This document shows, piece after piece, positions 1-7,144 of a stretch of 33,281 bases of DNA; position 1 is the stretch's first letter; each line of letters opens with the position of its first letter. The notes under the pieces were generated by a model, which saw nothing but the letters and a program-made list of their open reading frames with translations, did no database searches and had not been told where the DNA came from. The translations under genes and the position numbers were made by a program. Origin of the DNA: Clostridia bacterium (GTDB lineage Bacteria > Bacillota > Clostridia > Oscillospirales > Acutalibacteraceae); contig JAFQRF010000032.1 in the NCBI GenBank assembly GCA_017410195.1, positions 1 to 33,281 on the forward strand, read 5' to 3'.

Positions 1-2
1 AA

Positions 3-551
3 TACTATGTGCTCACAACATTCTATATCGGCGGCTATGAGCTTCCCGCAGCTGATGAATTCAAGGTTGTATATGACGGCAAAGAAATTCCCTATTATAA
101 TTTCAATTCATATCTGCCCAGCGACAGTGCATATTATCTTTATAAACATGGCGGTAACGGCAAAGCAACGTGTATTATAAGAATCAAACTCGGTGATTTT
201 GAAACTCCCGGAACTGATATCAGCGTTATAAACGGCAAGGCTTCTGCTTCAAATGCGGTTATCGGCAACGTTGTAACAATCACGGCAGATCAGATTGACG
301 GCAAGATTTTTTATTGCTGGAATATCACAGGCGCAACCCCCGAAGATTATTATGATTCCGAAACAACGTTTACAATGGGAGTTTTCAATGTTATTGCAGA
401 AGCGGTTTACAAAGATTGTGAATGCAATTGCCATAAAGGCGGAATTGAAGGATTCTTCTTTAAATTCGTCCTCTTCTTCCAGAAGATTTTTGGTATGAAT
501 ACGGTTTGCGGCTGCCAAATGAACCACAATGTTTTCGGCGATCTCTGGTAA
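3..551 (+). CDS. C-terminal part of a secreted repeat-domain protein with a Cys-bracketed hydrophobic tail (5'-truncated)
   Basis: The reading frame is open to the left edge of the window, so the true start lies outside; the GTG at 9 is probably internal. The visible 180 or so residues contain a segment (about residues 72-135 from the GTG) with the pattern of the bacterial extracellular repeat that reads roughly 'V-NGxA..GxxVTITAD..GKxFxxW..TTFTM..VxAVY', common in clostridial surface proteins. It is followed by a tail of about 45 residues: CECNCH, then an aromatic stretch (GFFFKFVLFFQKIFG), then CGC. The tail resembles the C-terminus of the nucleotidase at 2680-5397. The gene ends just before a strong terminator. 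Its enzymatic or binding role cannot be known from this end; it is probably exported and cell-associated. Confidence 0.75.
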   Translation, partial: YYVLTTFYIGGYELPAADEFKVVYDGKEIPYYNFNSYLPSDSAYYLYKHGGNGKATCIIRIKLGDFETPGTDISVINGKASASNAVIGNVVTITADQIDGKIFYCWNITGATPEDYYDSETTFTMGVFNVIAEAVYKDCECNCHKGGIEGFFFKFVLFFQKIFGMNTVCGCQMNHNVFGDLW

Positions 552-571
552 GATTTAAAATCTCATAACTC

Positions 572-600
572 AAACGGCGGAGCGATCCGCCGTTTTTTTA
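572..600 (+). terminator. Rho-independent terminator of the first gene
   Basis: A perfect 9-bp stem (AAACGGCGG, 572-580, with CCGCCGTTT, 587-595) encloses a 6-base loop and runs into a T tract. It sits 20 bases after the stop codon of the preceding gene. Confidence 0.9.
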
Positions 601-905
601 AAAAATATGCACTATCCGAGCTTCTTTCTCCGATTGATGACCCGAGATATGTTTTAATCGGCACAAAGGGCATCTCCAAGCTCCGGACAACAAATTATGT
701 TCAGAGCTATGCCTGCCCGTCAATTATCGGAGTTAATAAGGAAACAGCTCAAATCCTTGCAAAAAATTTAAAATCTGCAGGCGGTAAATTTGACCTTGTC
801 TTCACAAGAAGTGAACAGGGGAGAAAAGAGCTTTTTAAATGCCGTAAGTTTTCATATATCAACGCAAACAGTAAGCTTGTAAAAACCAAGAAAATTGTAA
901 AATAG
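600..905 (+). pseudogene. Start-less C-terminal fragment, helicase-like
   Basis: An open stretch of about 100 codons ending in TAG at 903-905 has no start codon and begins directly at the T tract of the preceding terminator. It reads LSELLSPIDDPRYVLIG, then a region with YACPSIIG and a basic end (GRKELFKCRK). This pattern resembles the extreme C-terminus of large DEAD/DEAH-type helicase proteins carried by mobile elements, but that is recognition from memory without an alignment. It has no plausible ribosome binding site, so it is a gene remnant left by rearrangement. Confidence 0.5.
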
Positions 906-915
906 TTTTATCAGA

Positions 916-957
916 AACTCAGCACCAAGGTTTACAGCCTTGGTGCTGAGTTATTTA
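916..957 (+). terminator. Strong hairpin after the helicase-like fragment
   Basis: A perfect 15-bp stem (916-930 with 938-952) has a 7-base loop. The T run after it (TTATTT) is weak, so this is either an intrinsic terminator with a poor U tract or a structured repeat. It follows the fragment stop codon by 10 bases. Confidence 0.7.
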
Positions 958-991
958 TCGTCAGTTATGTTGTTTTATCAATGTACAATAA

Positions 992-1294
992 AAATGTGAA
1001 AACTGCGAGTTCAGAGCACAGTGTACAAAAAGTAAGAATACACAGAAGGTCATAAACAGACATATATGGGAAGAATACATAGAACGAGCAGAAGACATAC
1101 GACATTCTCCATTTGGTAAGAAAACGTACTCGATGCGGAGTCAGACAATTGAATGAGTGTTTGCCGATGCCAAAGAAAAACACGGTATGAGGTACACATA
1201 TTACAAACGCTTAAACCAAATCCGAGATGCACGGTTTTTCGACAGTCTGGGAATGAGTCCGGTACAATACCGAACTCATACGTTAACAATTTAA
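992..1294 (+). pseudogene. Eroded transposase remnant (IS1182-type C-terminus, possibly fused to an IS3-type end)
   Basis: Read in one frame, this stretch gives the Cys motif CENCEFRAQCTKSKN, then INRHIWEEYIERA and a C-terminal catalytic region ending in VFADAKEKHGMRYTYY. This is the order seen in IS1182-family DDE transposases (C-x2-C-x5-C motif, then the ETIERVFADAKEKHGMRYT block with the last acidic residue). A TGA stop at 1154-1156 replaces the usual Arg just before VFADAKEKHG. No start or N-terminal half exists. After the KHGMRYT block the frame changes character and ends with GMSPVQYRTHTL, the usual C-terminal pattern of IS3/IS150-type transposases. Two unrelated transposase ends therefore seem joined. 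Not functional. Confidence 0.75.
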
Positions 1295-1303
1295 TATTTA
1301 TTT

Positions 1304-1354
1304 TTGTCTAATCTTTGGGGTTCACTTCAAATTTCAGGGCTCTTTTTATGTGAA
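1304..1354 (+). mobile_element. Relic right end of an IS3-type element
   Basis: The sequence directly after the transposase remnant reads TTGTCTAATCTTTGGGG followed by a TTCAGGGCTCTTT stretch, similar to the right terminal repeat region of IS3-family elements (TGTC..A-CTTTTTGGGG). A partly matching copy lies at 9215-9264. No left end or target duplication was found, so this is a relic. Confidence 0.4.
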
Positions 1355-1391
1355 AAGCTGTTACGGTGTAAGTTTATCTGTAACAGTTTTT
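1354..1391 (+). terminator. Possible weak terminator upstream of the TetR cassette
   Basis: CTGTTAC (1358-1364) pairs with GTAACAG (1380-1386) across a 15-base loop and is followed by five Ts. The stem is only 7 bp, so the call is tentative. It would insulate the TetR promoter from upstream transcription. Confidence 0.35.
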
Positions 1392-1398
1392 AAATTGT

Positions 1399-2141
1399 CA
1401 ATGCAGCGAATTTTTTAAAAAACATATTGACATTTATTCGTACTCGTGCTAAATTATGTATAGTACGAGTGCGAATATTGCTTTTGAGGAGGCACTATGG
1501 CGAAGAAAGAAACAACAAAAGATAAAATAATCCGAGTTTCAACCCGAATGTTTCTTGATTACGGATATTCGGCATCAAGCGTAAAAATGGTCTGCGATGA
1601 ACTTGGAATAAGCAAAGGTAACTACACATTTTATTTTCACTCGAAGGACGACATTCTTGCGGTGCTCACGGATTTGCTGTGCAAATATCAGTGGAAGATG
1701 ATAAAGGAAGAAGCAGATGACGGCATAAGTTCACTGCTTGCTCTTTGCTTTGAGCTGATGACAATGGCGGCAGCTTGTGAAGAAAGCGAGGTTGCGAAAG
1801 ACTTTTTTATTTCGACTTATCAGAGTCCGAAGTGCCTTGAGATTATCCACAACAACGACACCGCCCGTGCAAAAGAGGTTTTTGCTCAGTATTGTCCTGA
1901 TTGGACAGACGAGCAGTTCAGAGAAGCGGAAATTCTTGTTGCAGGCATTGAACACGCAACTCTGAATGCCATTGATAAAACCATACCGCTTGAAACACGT
2001 ATTTCGGGAGCCTTGAATGCTATTATGACAATTTATAACGTACCCGAAGAAATCCGCAGGATAAAGATTGATAAGGTTCTTGCAATGGATTACCGTTCAA
2101 TCGGCAAACGCATTTTCAACGAGTTTAAAGAATATGTTGAA
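1399..2141 (+). repeat. Copy 1 of a duplicated promoter-operator-TetR cassette
   Basis: This stretch matches 11697-12438 from CAATGCAGC upstream of the promoter to AATATGTTGAA near the end of the TetR gene. The copies share the promoter, operator and ribosome binding site, with mostly silent differences in the coding part and a one-base length difference upstream. Similarity stops abruptly at both ends, where the surrounding genes differ. Copy 1 lies next to insertion-sequence relics. Confidence 0.9.
1427..1475 (+). promoter_or_regulatory. TetR promoter with overlapping palindromic operator (copy 1)
   Basis: TTGACA (1427-1432), a 17-base spacer and TAAATT (1450-1455) form a good sigma-A type promoter. 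An inverted repeat with 14-base arms, TTCGTACTCGTGCT (1437-1450) and AGTACGAGTGCGAA (1462-1475), matches at 12 of 14 positions around an 11-base spacer. It covers the spacer, the -10 and the likely start of transcription. This is where an autorepressing TetR protein would bind. The same arrangement occurs at 11724-11772. Confidence 0.85.
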
Positions 2142-2162
2142 CAGAAAAGTGAGGTGCTTTGA
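1497..2162 (+). CDS. TetR/AcrR-family transcriptional regulator (copy 1)
   Basis: The 221-residue protein has the classical layout: an N-terminal helix-turn-helix at about residues 9-55 (IIRVSTRMFLDYGYSASSV, then KGNYTFYFHSKDDIL, the usual 'GxLYxHFxSKEDL' signature) and a helical ligand/dimer domain of about 160 residues that matches no particular subfamily I know. The ATG at 1497 follows GAGGAGG (1486-1492) at a 4-base spacing. The palindrome over its promoter suggests autorepression. Its stop is one base before the start of the next gene, so it probably co-transcribes with the genes through 9177. The first 160 or so residues are identical to the copy at 11794. Four substitutions follow, then an unrelated C-terminal tip. 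The effector is unknown. Confidence 0.93.
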   Translation: MAKKETTKDKIIRVSTRMFLDYGYSASSVKMVCDELGISKGNYTFYFHSKDDILAVLTDLLCKYQWKMIKEEADDGISSLLALCFELMTMAAACEESEVAKDFFISTYQSPKCLEIIHNNDTARAKEVFAQYCPDWTDEQFREAEILVAGIEHATLNAIDKTIPLETRISGALNAIMTIYNVPEEIRRIKIDKVLAMDYRSIGKRIFNEFKEYVEQKSEVL

Positions 2163-2163
2163 A

Positions 2164-2646
2164 ATGAATGAGAAAATTAAGAAAATCATTTTCGGAATTG
2201 GTGCGGTTGTTCTTATCGCTGTGTGTGGTGTCTGGTTTTTAAGTAGCGACCTTGAGCATATTGAAGACACTAACGGTGCTGATAATTTCAGCTTGCAGAC
2301 AATTACAGACTCAAACATAATTAACCGTGATATCGGCGCAATGGGTCTTGAAAAATCTACAGATTCCGCTTTTAACACAACAACTTATTCTTCAAATAAG
2401 TTTACCGGTGTTGAGGAAATCTTCGGTGAAAATATATGGGGTAACCGTTTTGAAATTACTGTTAATCATGCAAGAGTAGACTCGGGCAATTTTAAAATCG
2501 TTCTGCTTGAGGATGATAAAATCGTCCATGAATTTACTCTTAATGAGCTTATGCAAACCTATGTTCTTGAAAATCCTAACGGATATATTTCACTTCGCAT
2601 TGCAGGCGAAAGTGCAGATTTCATGTTTGACTATCATATCAATTAA
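2164..2646 (+). CDS. Small membrane-anchored extracytoplasmic protein, unknown function
   Basis: A 160-residue protein starts at ATG 2164, one base after the TetR stop, with GAGGTG (2151-2156) as its ribosome binding site. In-frame starts further upstream lie inside the TetR gene and lack that site. Residues 1-8 are basic (MNEKIKKI), then a single hydrophobic segment (about 9-25) would anchor it in the membrane with the remaining 135 residues outside. The outer part is acidic and Thr/Asn-rich with beta-like patterning (FEITVNHARVDSGNFKIVLLEDDKI). I recognise no family. Its place between the regulator and the secreted nucleotidase suggests an envelope role in the same operon, possibly as sensor or partner; that is inference. 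Confidence 0.85.
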   Translation: MNEKIKKIIFGIGAVVLIAVCGVWFLSSDLEHIEDTNGADNFSLQTITDSNIINRDIGAMGLEKSTDSAFNTTTYSSNKFTGVEEIFGENIWGNRFEITVNHARVDSGNFKIVLLEDDKIVHEFTLNELMQTYVLENPNGYISLRIAGESADFMFDYHIN

Positions 2647-2679
2647 ACATATTAATTAAATTTTTTAAGGTGAATACAA

Positions 2680-5397
2680 ATGAAAAAATTATTGTCAATT
2701 ATTCTTGCCGTTATTATGATTTTATCCGTTATGCCAATAGCTTTTGCGGCAGAAGCAGAAACGGTTATTCTTTACACAAACGATGTTCACTGTGCAATTG
2801 ATGATTATGCTGTGCTTGCCGCTTATAAGGCTCAGCTTGAAGCGGAAGGCAATACGGTTATCACCGTTGATGCGGGCGATGCAATTCATGGAGAGGTTAT
2901 CGGTTCAATAACCGAAGGCGAAGCTATAGTTGATATTATGAACGCTGTCGGCTATGACTACGCCGTTCCCGGTAACCACGAGTTTGACTACGGCATGGAG
3001 GTATTCCTTGACCTTGCACAAAACAAGGCGGAATATGATTATATCAGCTCCAATTTCTATGATCTTACATCCAATTCGCCTGTGCTTAAACCCTATGCTA
3101 TTGAAGATTTCGGGGCTTATCAGATTGCATTTGTGGGTATTTCAACTCCGGATACGGTCACTTCAACAACTCCCGAATATTTCAAGGATGAAAGCGGTAA
3201 TTTTATTTACGGATTTCCTTCTTATCCCGGGGGATTGACAAATGAAGATCTTTATAACAGCATTCAGGAAAGCGTTGACGAAGCGATAAAAGACGGTGCG
3301 GATTATGTCGTTGCGGTAGGCCATGCGGGAATTATCGGTTCAAATGATGGTTGGAAATCGAGCGATATTATTGCAAACACCGACGGCATAGACTGTTTCA
3401 TTGATGCTCATTCCCATGAAATAACGGAAAAAGCAGTCTATAAAAACAAAGATAACGAAGATGTTTTCCTTACATCAACGGGTGCGAAGTTTGCAAACTT
3501 CGGTGTGCTCACAATCAGCGGTGATAACAAAAGCTTTGAACTTGTAAACCCCGATAATGTTGATATTGAAACGATGTCGGCAGACGCAAAATCGGCTTAT
3601 ACTGCCGTCAAGGAAAAGATTGACGATTACAACGAAGATATAGCATATCTTTTTGAAGAAATAGGCAAATCTGAAGCAAATCTTATTATCTATGATTCCG
3701 ATTCGAGCAGAGCTGTAAGAAAGAGAGAAACCAATGCAGGAGATTTTGTTGCCGATGCTTACCGTGCGGTAACAGGCTCTGATGTAGCAATAGCCAACGG
3801 CGGCGGTATCCGTGCAGAGATTGAGGCCGGAAGCGTAACAAGAAAGAGCCTTATGGATGTGAATGCATTCAACAACAATATGTGCGTTCTTGAGGTTACG
3901 GGTCAGCAGATTATTGACATACTTGAGCACGGTGCACGCAAGTGCCCCGAAGAACTCGGCAGCTTTTTCCAGGTTTCGGGTATGTCATTCGAAATCCACA
4001 CATACAGAGAAACTCCCGTTATTACCGATCAGCTTGGTAATTTTGTTGGGGTTGACGAAACAATGGAACGCCGCGTTCAGAATGTCTGCATCGGCGACGA
4101 GCCTGTTGACCTTGACAAGAAGTATACACTCACAGGCAGCACTTATGTGCTTCTTCAGGGCGGTGACGGACTTACAATGCTTGACGGTGCAAGAGTTCTT
4201 CAGCAGGAAGGACTGCCTTGCGATTCCGAAATGCTTATTGAATATTTCGTCGAAACCCTTGAAGGAAAAATAACTGCCGAAAAATACGGCAGCCCTGACG
4301 GTGAAGGCAGAATCAAAATTATCGACAAGAATCCCGATGCTCCCGAAAGTGATTATGAGATTGAATACGGCGATACTCTGACAATTGAAACAGAATCCGC
4401 CGCTGGCGTTTTTGTTAAGTTTGTACCCGAAAAAACAGGTAAATATATTTTCAGAACCGAATCCGACGGGGTTGACACCGGAGCTTGCCTTTATGATGCC
4501 AACGGTGAAGAGCTTTTCGGTGAATATCAGGACGATACAGAAGAAGGTTTTGATTTTAGGCTTGAATATGAGTTTGAAGCAGGCGAAGAGTATTATCTCA
4601 ACATATTTACATATTCCGAAGGCACAGAAACCTTTGAGCTTATTATCGAATGCGGTCATGATTTTGAGGAAGGCAGCTGCATTATCTGCGGTGAGAGATG
4701 TGACCATACAGAAACAGGTTTTCTCGGTTACTGTTTCTGCGGCGAGAATTTCCTTGGAAAAGATATAAATATCGGCAATGAATATGTGCTTGAAAACGAA
4801 GCTGCTTATGAAATTTTCTGGTTCAGATTTACTCCTGACGTAAGCGGATATTATTCCTTCAAATCCGTATCGGAAAACGCTGACCCTGATTGTTCTCTTT
4901 ATTATGCAGATGGCGAATGGCTTGCCGACAGTTATGATGTCAACGGTTTGGATTTTGACCTTGTGTATTACTTTGAAGCAGGCGAAACTTATTATTTCGA
5001 TTTACATAACTGCTATACCGCAGGTGCTTTCAGTGTTAATCTTAACCGCATAGTTCATACCACTGACGATGGCAGCGAGCATAGCATTGAATTCGTTGAG
5101 GGCGTATATTCGAATTGCACGGAGCATGGATATACTGACGGACTATTCTGTAACGATTGTGAAGAATTTATTTACGGTCACGAGGAATTGCCGCTCGATG
5201 AAGGTTATCATATTGATGATGACTATGACGAAATCTGCGACCTTTGCGGTGAAGAAAATATCTATGACGAAGAAATGTGCTCACATATATGCCACAGTGA
5301 CCATTGGTTCTGGAGATTTATCTGGACAATAGGCAACTTTATTCACAGCCTTCTGGGCATCAGTCCCGTTTGCGAATGCGGCGAGGCTCATTATTGA
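2680..5397 (+). CDS. Secreted UshA-type 5'-nucleotidase / metallophosphoesterase with Cys-rich C-terminal region
   Basis: This 905-residue exported enzyme is likely to hydrolyse nucleotides or related phosphoesters outside the cell. A signal peptide (residues 1-23, ending AFA) leads into a calcineurin-type metallophosphatase domain with metal ligands D35 and H37 (TNDVH), D67 (DAGD), N99-H100 (GNHEFD) and H244/H246 (DAHSH). The 5'-nucleotidase C-terminal domain follows, with the substrate-loop motif NGGGIR at about 373-378 and GGDGLTML later. Beyond residue 550 come two PPC-like beta domains (each containing FEAGE..YY), CxxC zinc-ribbon-like segments including CDLC (853-856), and a tail with CSHICH, an aromatic stretch and CECGEAHY. 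Typical UshA proteins are about 550 residues, so the last 350 are an accessory surface region. Ribosome binding site AAGGTG at 2667-2672. It lies 33 bases after the previous gene with no terminator. Confidence 0.93.
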   Translation: MKKLLSIILAVIMILSVMPIAFAAEAETVILYTNDVHCAIDDYAVLAAYKAQLEAEGNTVITVDAGDAIHGEVIGSITEGEAIVDIMNAVGYDYAVPGNHEFDYGMEVFLDLAQNKAEYDYISSNFYDLTSNSPVLKPYAIEDFGAYQIAFVGISTPDTVTSTTPEYFKDESGNFIYGFPSYPGGLTNEDLYNSIQESVDEAIKDGADYVVAVGHAGIIGSNDGWKSSDIIANTDGIDCFIDAHSHEITEKAVYKNKDNEDVFLTSTGAKFANFGVLTISGDNKSFELVNPDNVDIETMSADAKSAYTAVKEKIDDYNEDIAYLFEEIGKSEANLIIYDSDSSRAVRKRETNAGDFVADAYRAVTGSDVAIANGGGIRAEIEAGSVTRKSLMDVNAFNNNMCVLEVTGQQIIDILEHGARKCPEELGSFFQVSGMSFEIHTYRETPVITDQLGNFVGVDETMERRVQNVCIGDEPVDLDKKYTLTGSTYVLLQGGDGLTMLDGARVLQQEGLPCDSEMLIEYFVETLEGKITAEKYGSPDGEGRIKIIDKNPDAPESDYEIEYGDTLTIETESAAGVFVKFVPEKTGKYIFRTESDGVDTGACLYDANGEELFGEYQDDTEEGFDFRLEYEFEAGEEYYLNIFTYSEGTETFELIIECGHDFEEGSCIICGERCDHTETGFLGYCFCGENFLGKDINIGNEYVLENEAAYEIFWFRFTPDVSGYYSFKSVSENADPDCSLYYADGEWLADSYDVNGLDFDLVYYFEAGETYYFDLHNCYTAGAFSVNLNRIVHTTDDGSEHSIEFVEGVYSNCTEHGYTDGLFCNDCEEFIYGHEELPLDEGYHIDDDYDEICDLCGEENIYDEEMCSHICHSDHWFWRFIWTIGNFIHSLLGISPVCECGEAHY

Positions 5398-5431
5398 TTT
5401 AACTGAATTGTATTTGAAAAATGGAGGTTTT

Positions 5432-7144
5432 ATGAACGGCATTACCATTATGATAATCTCTCTTGCCGTTTTGCTTTTTGCATATATTTTGTACGGCAGG
5501 TGGATTGCCAAAAAATGGGGAGTAGACCCAAAAAGAAAAACTCCCGCTTATGAACAACGTGACGGCGTTGACTATGAGCCTGCGCCCAAGAGCGTTGTTT
5601 TCGGTCATCAGTTCGCTTCAATTGCAGGAGCAGGTCCGATAAACGGTCCGATTCAGGCGGCGATATTCGGATGGGTGCCTGTGCTATTATGGGTGCTTAT
5701 CGGCGGTGTTTTTTTCGGAGCAGTTCAGGATTTTGCAGCAATGTATGCTTCTGTCAGAAACAAAGGCAGAAGTATCGGCTACATAATTGAAAAATATATC
5801 GGCAAAACAGGAAAAAAGATGTTCCTGCTTTTCTGCTGGCTTTTCTGCATCCTTGTTGTTGCAGCATTTGCCGATATAGTGGCAGGCACTTTTATGGGCT
5901 TTACCGTAACCGACGGTATTCAGAGTGCAAACATAACGGCAAACGGTTCCGTAGCAACTACATCGGTGATGTTTATCATGTTTGCGGTTGTTCTCGGTCT
6001 TATTCTCAAATATGCCAAATTGCCGACAGCCGCAAATACCGCTGTTGCAATTGTAATGCTTGTTGCATCAATAATCATCGGTCTGAAATTTCCTATGTTT
6101 CTTTCTCTTGATGTATGGCACATTTTTGTTTTTGTTTATATTTTTATTGCATCCGTTGTGCCTGTATGGATTCTTTTGCAGCCGAGAGATTATCTCAACA
6201 GCTATCTGCTTGTTGTAATGATAGTTGCGGCAGTTATTGGCGTGTTTGTTGCAAATCCTCAGATTAATCTGCCTGCATTTGTGGGATTTGAGGTTGACGG
6301 CAGCTATCTTTTTCCCATCCTTTTTGTTACTATTGCCTGTGGTGCTGTTTCGGGCTTTCATTCATTGGTTTCTTCGGGTACGGCATCAAAGCAGATTAAG
6401 AACGAAAAAGATATGCTTCCCGTATCTTTCGGCTCAATGCTTCTTGAAAGTATGCTTGCCGTAATCGCTCTCATTGCGGTTGCTTCTTTTGCAAGCGGTG
6501 AAGCGGCTGCACAGGGCTGGAATACTCCCGCACAGGTTTTTGCAGGTGCAGTTTCGGGATTCCTTACAACTCTCGGTTTACCCTCTGATATAGTTTATAC
6601 TCTTATCACTCTTTCAATTTCTGCCTTTGCGCTGACTTCCCTTGACTCTGTTGCCCGTGTCGGCAGACTGTCGTTCCAGGAGCTTTTTCTTGACGATTCT
6701 ATAACCGATGAAAACATGGGTAAGGTCAGAAAGGTGCTTACAAATAAGTATTTTGCGACAATTATTACCCTTGTGCTTGCATACGCTCTTACTCTTGTGG
6801 GCTATAAAAACATCTGGGCACTTTTTGGCGCATCAAATCAGCTTTTGTCTGTATTTGCGTTTCTTGCATGTGCGGTGTTCCTCAAGAGGAGTAAAAAGGT
6901 AAGATGGTTTATGTATATTCCTCTCGGCGCAATGCTTGCCGTAACCTTCACAGCTTTGGGTATGACGGTTTACAACAAGGCAACGGCACTGCTTATGTCT
7001 TCAAGCACAGACATTTTCGGCGATGTACTTCAGCTTGTGTTTGCAACGCTGATTATAATTCTTGGTGTCTGCGTTGTGATTGAAGGTTTCAGAAAGCTTT
7101 TCAAAAAAGGCGGCATAGAAATAAAAAGTGAGGTAAGTGTATGA
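5432..7144 (+). CDS. cstA: CstA-family carbon starvation transporter (peptide/pyruvate type)
   Basis: The 570-residue polytopic membrane protein has many hydrophobic segments and the CstA hallmark HQFASIAGAGPINGP near residues 59-73. A second conserved region (FHSLVSSGTASKQ) and the C-terminal five-helix part end with a basic cytoplasmic tail. CstA/BtsT proteins of E. coli take up peptides or pyruvate; the substrate here is not fixed by sequence. ATG 5432 is chosen because GGAGG (5423-5427) precedes it; an in-frame TTG at 5408 has no such site. It follows the nucleotidase by 34 bases and its TGA overlaps the ATG of the next gene (ATGA), a sign of translational coupling. It lies in the TetR-headed gene run. 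Confidence 0.95.
   Translation: MNGITIMIISLAVLLFAYILYGRWIAKKWGVDPKRKTPAYEQRDGVDYEPAPKSVVFGHQFASIAGAGPINGPIQAAIFGWVPVLLWVLIGGVFFGAVQDFAAMYASVRNKGRSIGYIIEKYIGKTGKKMFLLFCWLFCILVVAAFADIVAGTFMGFTVTDGIQSANITANGSVATTSVMFIMFAVVLGLILKYAKLPTAANTAVAIVMLVASIIIGLKFPMFLSLDVWHIFVFVYIFIASVVPVWILLQPRDYLNSYLLVVMIVAAVIGVFVANPQINLPAFVGFEVDGSYLFPILFVTIACGAVSGFHSLVSSGTASKQIKNEKDMLPVSFGSMLLESMLAVIALIAVASFASGEAAAQGWNTPAQVFAGAVSGFLTTLGLPSDIVYTLITLSISAFALTSLDSVARVGRLSFQELFLDDSITDENMGKVRKVLTNKYFATIITLVLAYALTLVGYKNIWALFGASNQLLSVFAFLACAVFLKRSKKVRWFMYIPLGAMLAVTFTALGMTVYNKATALLMSSSTDIFGDVLQLVFATLIIILGVCVVIEGFRKLFKKGGIEIKSEVSV

Noticed and set aside
3985-4707. Minus-strand open frame of 240 codons
   Set aside because: It lies within the nucleotidase gene on the opposite strand; the forward protein has clear domains and this one has none.
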